A DNA stretch of 8,284 nucleotides from positions 1 to 8,284 of the forward strand of contig CAYTTC010000119.1 in NCBI GenBank assembly GCA_964440525.1, in the 5' to 3' direction. Below are positions 5,802-8,284 of the stretch, piece by piece. Source of the stretch: DASWJZ01 sp964440525. Its GTDB lineage: Bacteria; Pseudomonadota; Alphaproteobacteria; Rhizobiales; Afifellaceae. The translations under genes and the position numbers were made by a program. Within the stretch, counting starts at the first letter, position 1; each line of letters opens with the position of its first letter. The notes under the pieces are model-generated. The model had not been told where the DNA came from and searched no databases. It saw only the letters and a program-made list of their open reading frames with translations.

Positions 5802-7661
5802 CTAGAGGGTCTTCAAATACTCGACAATCGCCCAGCGCTCCTCTTCGGTGAGCGTGGTGCCGTATTCGTGTCCCCCATTGCCGTTACCATTCGCGTTCGC
5901 CGGATCGACGACGAAGCTGCCATTCTTGAACGGTGATTGCTCGGTATCGTAACCAACATTTTTCGGATCGAAAACGCGGCTGCCAACCATGAAGCTCTTC
6001 GTCCGGTCCCCGGCTGGCTTCAGCAATTCCCACAAATTGGGCACCGAGCCGTTGTGGAGGTACGGCGCCGTCGCCCAGATGCCGCTTAATACCCTTGACT
6101 CATAAGCGGGGCCGGCGACGACGGGCGGGTTGAACATGTTGCTAAGCCGAGCGCTGATGAATGCGTTGATTTTTCTTATCGCATCGAGCTTGGCCCCTAA
6201 GGACAGCGGCCGCCCAAACAACGTCTCAAGATTTTCGCCGGGGAAAAGCTCGGCAAAATCCTTCTTAAGCGCGCGAGCGAGTCCATTTTCCCGGAGCTCC
6301 GCGGGCGATTGGCCGGGTAGATGCAAGACCTCTTCGATCTGGCTTCCCGCTATCGCGGCGGCAAGAATGTCGGCGGCCCTCGCTGGATTGGCGATCCTGC
6401 GCAAGATCGCGGGCGGCGGCATCAGTGCACCCTCGAGGAGCCCGGGATCGGCCATGCGCACCGAATTCAGCACCATCTTCGGGTCGGTACCGACCGCAAG
6501 GACGGGAGTAATCCATCGGCCGGGCAAATGTGAATCCTGCTTTGCGTGACAGCTGCTGCAATGATCTTCAAACAGGGGTTTCCCAAGTGTCGCGAGGGAA
6601 TCGTCAAGCGCAAAAATCTCGCGCGGCCATGGCGGCGCCTGCAATGCTACGATCTTTTCTTCCAGCGTCTGAAGTCCAGCAAGATCTACGGAACTGCTGC
6701 TGTAGTCGATTATCGCGGGAGTGATCCGCGTGGGCCGGACTTTTCTATGCGGTGCAAAATCGGCAAAAACGCCAAGCACCTCACCGCTATTACGTGCAAG
6801 CGCCTGGATGTAGAGTCCATTGGGCACCCCGCCGTTCCATTGCGTGCGATCCTGCCGCGAGGCGTCCCACAGAAACGGATAGCTGACGGGTGCGTCAGCG
6901 ATCTTAAAATTACCGGGCACCCCCAGGTCGCGTGCGACGACCCGGTTGAAGATCATGCCAAAGGCATCAAGCCGGCCCGGTCCCCACAGCGGTGTCGCGG
7001 GCAAGCTCTTGTCCATGAACTCCTGAAACTGCGCGACCCATTTCTCAAAGGCTTCCTTGGTCTCCGCTGCATTCGCTGTCGTGTGGTCTTCGGCGAGGAC
7101 CGCTTTGGAGAATTTATCGAACCGGTCGGACTGCGTTAGCGTTGCGTCGGCCGCCGCAAGAAGATCAACGAGAAATTGTTGGGCATCCGCGTTGCTGGGA
7201 GCGCCATCGATGCGCAAGGCATGGGTCGACCCTTCCAAAGTGTACTCCATCTGCCCGGTGTGGCAGGCCGCACAGGTCAATCCCATCTGTCCGGACGCCG
7301 GATCACCATCGATGACGAAGCCGACAGGCAGACCCTCCGGATTGCTGACGGAGACATCGTTCGGCAAATACCCGTATCGCTGCAGCATGTCGGCTACGAA
7401 CGGCTCGTCGACGTCCACCCGCCTCAGCGCTTTGAACCAGACATAGGGCATAATGTGCGAGCCCTGGCTGGTGGTATAGAATATGTCACGGTCGGCGACC
7501 GACCAGCCTTGCGCGGCATACGTCACATCAGCCACAGCGCTGACTGGATTTTGCTGCGCCCGTCCTTCTTCAAATACAAATGCGAGCGTGAAAACCGAGA
7601 GCGCAAGAACCGAAAACGCAAGAATTGAGTGCCCGACGATGCGAATGCTCTTTCTACTCAT
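5802..7661 (-). CDS. Periplasmic di-haem cytochrome c, RoxA / cytochrome c peroxidase-like
   Basis: This is an exported di-haem protein of the superfamily containing bacterial cytochrome c peroxidases, MauG and the rubber oxygenase RoxA. From ATG 7661 it has 619 residues, close to RoxA size and about twice a classical peroxidase. A signal peptide is clear: MSRKSIRIVGHS, a hydrophobic core ILAFSVLALSVFTLAFVF, and cleavage near GRAQQ. An N-terminal family block follows (QGWSVADRDIFYTTSQGSHI). The first haem site CAACH is at about residues 130-134. WGPGRLDAFG and APVSYPFLWD lie in the middle, the second haem site CSSCH at about 368-372, and the C-terminal signature YESRVLSGIWATAPYLHNGS precedes VPNLWELL. 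ATG 7661 was chosen because it begins the signal peptide and has GAAAG about 9 bases upstream; the frame opens 42 residues earlier (7787) but that extension would bury the signal. Substrate cannot be told from sequence: peroxide reduction or an oxygenase-type reaction are both possible. Confidence 0.88.
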   Translation of the reverse strand: MSRKSIRIVGHSILAFSVLALSVFTLAFVFEEGRAQQNPVSAVADVTYAAQGWSVADRDIFYTTSQGSHIMPYVWFKALRRVDVDEPFVADMLQRYGYLPNDVSVSNPEGLPVGFVIDGDPASGQMGLTCAACHTGQMEYTLEGSTHALRIDGAPSNADAQQFLVDLLAAADATLTQSDRFDKFSKAVLAEDHTTANAAETKEAFEKWVAQFQEFMDKSLPATPLWGPGRLDAFGMIFNRVVARDLGVPGNFKIADAPVSYPFLWDASRQDRTQWNGGVPNGLYIQALARNSGEVLGVFADFAPHRKVRPTRITPAIIDYSSSSVDLAGLQTLEEKIVALQAPPWPREIFALDDSLATLGKPLFEDHCSSCHAKQDSHLPGRWITPVLAVGTDPKMVLNSVRMADPGLLEGALMPPPAILRRIANPARAADILAAAIAGSQIEEVLHLPGQSPAELRENGLARALKKDFAELFPGENLETLFGRPLSLGAKLDAIRKINAFISARLSNMFNPPVVAGPAYESRVLSGIWATAPYLHNGSVPNLWELLKPAGDRTKSFMVGSRVFDPKNVGYDTEQSPFKNGSFVVDPANANGNGNGGHEYGTTLTEEERWAIVEYLKTL

Positions 7662-7724
7662 GTCATGTCTTTCGTTTTCTAGGATCGCCCAATCTGACGA
7701 CATCGCATTCTCTGTCATTCGGCT

Positions 7725-7736
7725 GGGGTGCACCCC
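7725..7736. promoter_or_regulatory. Perfect 12-base palindrome GGGGTGCACCCC, candidate operator
   Basis: This is a self-complementary 12-base sequence 64 bases upstream of the cytochrome ATG, within the divergent promoter region. Uninterrupted dyads of this length in such a place commonly bind dimeric regulators; which one is unknown. A chance match is possible in GC-rich DNA. Confidence 0.35.
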
Positions 7737-7943
7737 TTTCGCCATCGCAGAGCAAACATGCTGGGATTCCAAGATGCGCCGCAACATACAGTTGCATATT
7801 TTTAGGCGTGAGAAAACCAGAAAATCCCTTCAACCGAACTCGGACTGTTCGAGCCTCGTACGTCGCGTCGCGCCCCTGGCTTGCATCAACTGTTGCCTTC
7901 GTAGGCGTGCTGGTTCTAGGGACACACCCGGTTTCGTTCTTCG

Positions 7944-7953
7944 AGCCCGGGCT
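7944..7953. promoter_or_regulatory. 10-base palindrome AGCCCGGGCT upstream of the epimerase gene
   Basis: This is a perfect 10-base dyad 42 bases before the ATG at 7995. Its position overlaps where a promoter or 5' leader would be. It is short and GC-rich, so it is weak evidence for an operator. Confidence 0.2.
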
Positions 7954-7994
7954 TGATGAGCCGCATTGATCGACAACCCCACCTTGGAGCGAGA

Positions 7995-8284
7995 ATGCCG
8001 AAGCGCATCATGTTTACCGGCGGCAGCGGCAAGGCCGGGCGCCACGCCGTCAAATATCTGGTCGATCACGGCTACGAGGTGCTGAATCTCGATCAAAAGC
8101 CGCTCGACAATCCAAAGGTCCGCACCCTCATCACCGACATCACCGATTCCGGCCAAGTCTACAAGGCGCTTTCCAGCTACACCGGCCTGCACGAATTCGA
8201 TCCGGTGCTGCGCCCGCAGCCGATCGACGCGGTCGTCCACTTCGCGGCGATCCCGCGCATCATGATCGTCCCCGACAACGAGCT
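7995..8284 (+). CDS. NAD(P)-dependent epimerase/dehydratase (extended SDR), cut by the right edge
   Basis: The first 96 residues of a Rossmann-fold oxidoreductase are present. MPKRIMFTGGSGKAGRHAV contains the nucleotide-binding glycine motif TGGSGKAG right after the first beta strand, as in extended short-chain dehydrogenases that act on nucleotide sugars and related substrates. An acidic residue ends the second strand (VLNLDQK), favouring NAD over NADP. D-I-T-D follows where the family contacts the adenine, and VVHFAAIP matches the conserved NAG/HxAA-type strand. ATG 7995 has GGAG at 7986-7989, 5 bases upstream. The catalytic YxxxK lies beyond the window, so activity and substrate cannot be judged. 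The gene diverges from the di-haem cytochrome gene and is probably core host metabolism rather than part of the leftward element cluster. Confidence 0.85.
   Translation, partial: MPKRIMFTGGSGKAGRHAVKYLVDHGYEVLNLDQKPLDNPKVRTLITDITDSGQVYKALSSYTGLHEFDPVLRPQPIDAVVHFAAIPRIMIVPDNE

Larger units (their letters stand above)
7662..7994. promoter_or_regulatory. 333-base divergent intergenic region between cytochrome and epimerase genes
   Basis: Both flanking genes start here and read outward, so promoters for each must lie inside. No close match to sigma-70 boxes could be assigned with confidence. The notable elements are two perfect palindromes, at 7725-7736 and 7944-7953. Minus-strand codons between 7787 and 7661 are open but upstream of the signal peptide and probably untranslated. 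Confidence 0.6.

Noticed and set aside
7662..7787. 42-residue N-terminal extension of the cytochrome protein from the upstream ATG at 7787
   Set aside because: It would place charged residues ahead of a normal signal peptide that begins exactly at Met 7661, which also has its own ribosome-binding sequence.
7830..8240. 136-residue minus-strand open frame opposite the epimerase gene
   Set aside because: It is antisense to a clear Rossmann-fold start with a good Shine-Dalgarno and does not resemble any protein I know.

Overview
The window looks like a piece of an alphaproteobacterial chromosome, most likely Hyphomicrobiales of the Bradyrhizobium/Rhodopseudomonas kind. This is inferred from the moderately high GC, the protein style, and a RoxA/MauG-like periplasmic di-haem cytochrome next to a short-chain dehydrogenase. 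No rRNA, convincing tRNA, CRISPR array, integrase or transposase is visible.

Left part (about 1-5340): four consecutive genes on the minus strand, read right to left. In transcription order they are a 371-residue protein of unknown function with in-frame tandem repeats (5333-4218); a protein with an N-terminal AlpA-type helix-turn-helix and a long uncharacterised extension (4121-2940); a basic protein with an ordered set of motifs resembling a rolling-circle HUH replication initiator (start 2910 or 3060, end 1948); and a DUF927-type P-loop ATPase (1774-149). A DNA-binding regulator, a candidate initiator and a helicase-like ATPase in one co-directional cluster suggest the replication and control core of a small integrated element (phage satellite or integrative plasmid). 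No capsid, integrase or relaxosome gene lies in the window; the remainder would be beyond the left edge. A tiny reading frame with overlapping start signals follows the ATPase at the far left.

Middle (5334-5801): a 468-base stretch without a confident gene. It holds two GC-rich hairpins, one A/T-loop hairpin, and a Cys-containing open frame that ends 4 bases before the first element gene but has no good start. It is the probable junction between element and host DNA.

Right part (5802-8284): host-type genes. A signal-peptide-bearing di-haem cytochrome c of the RoxA / cytochrome c peroxidase-like group is on the minus strand. A divergent NAD-dependent epimerase/dehydratase on the plus strand is cut by the right edge. 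The 333 bases between them contain a perfect 12-base palindrome that could be an operator for one or both genes.

The main candidate for something little described is the four-gene minus-strand module, in particular the AlpA fusion, its -1 frame overlap with the HUH-like protein, and the unrecognised repeat-bearing first gene.
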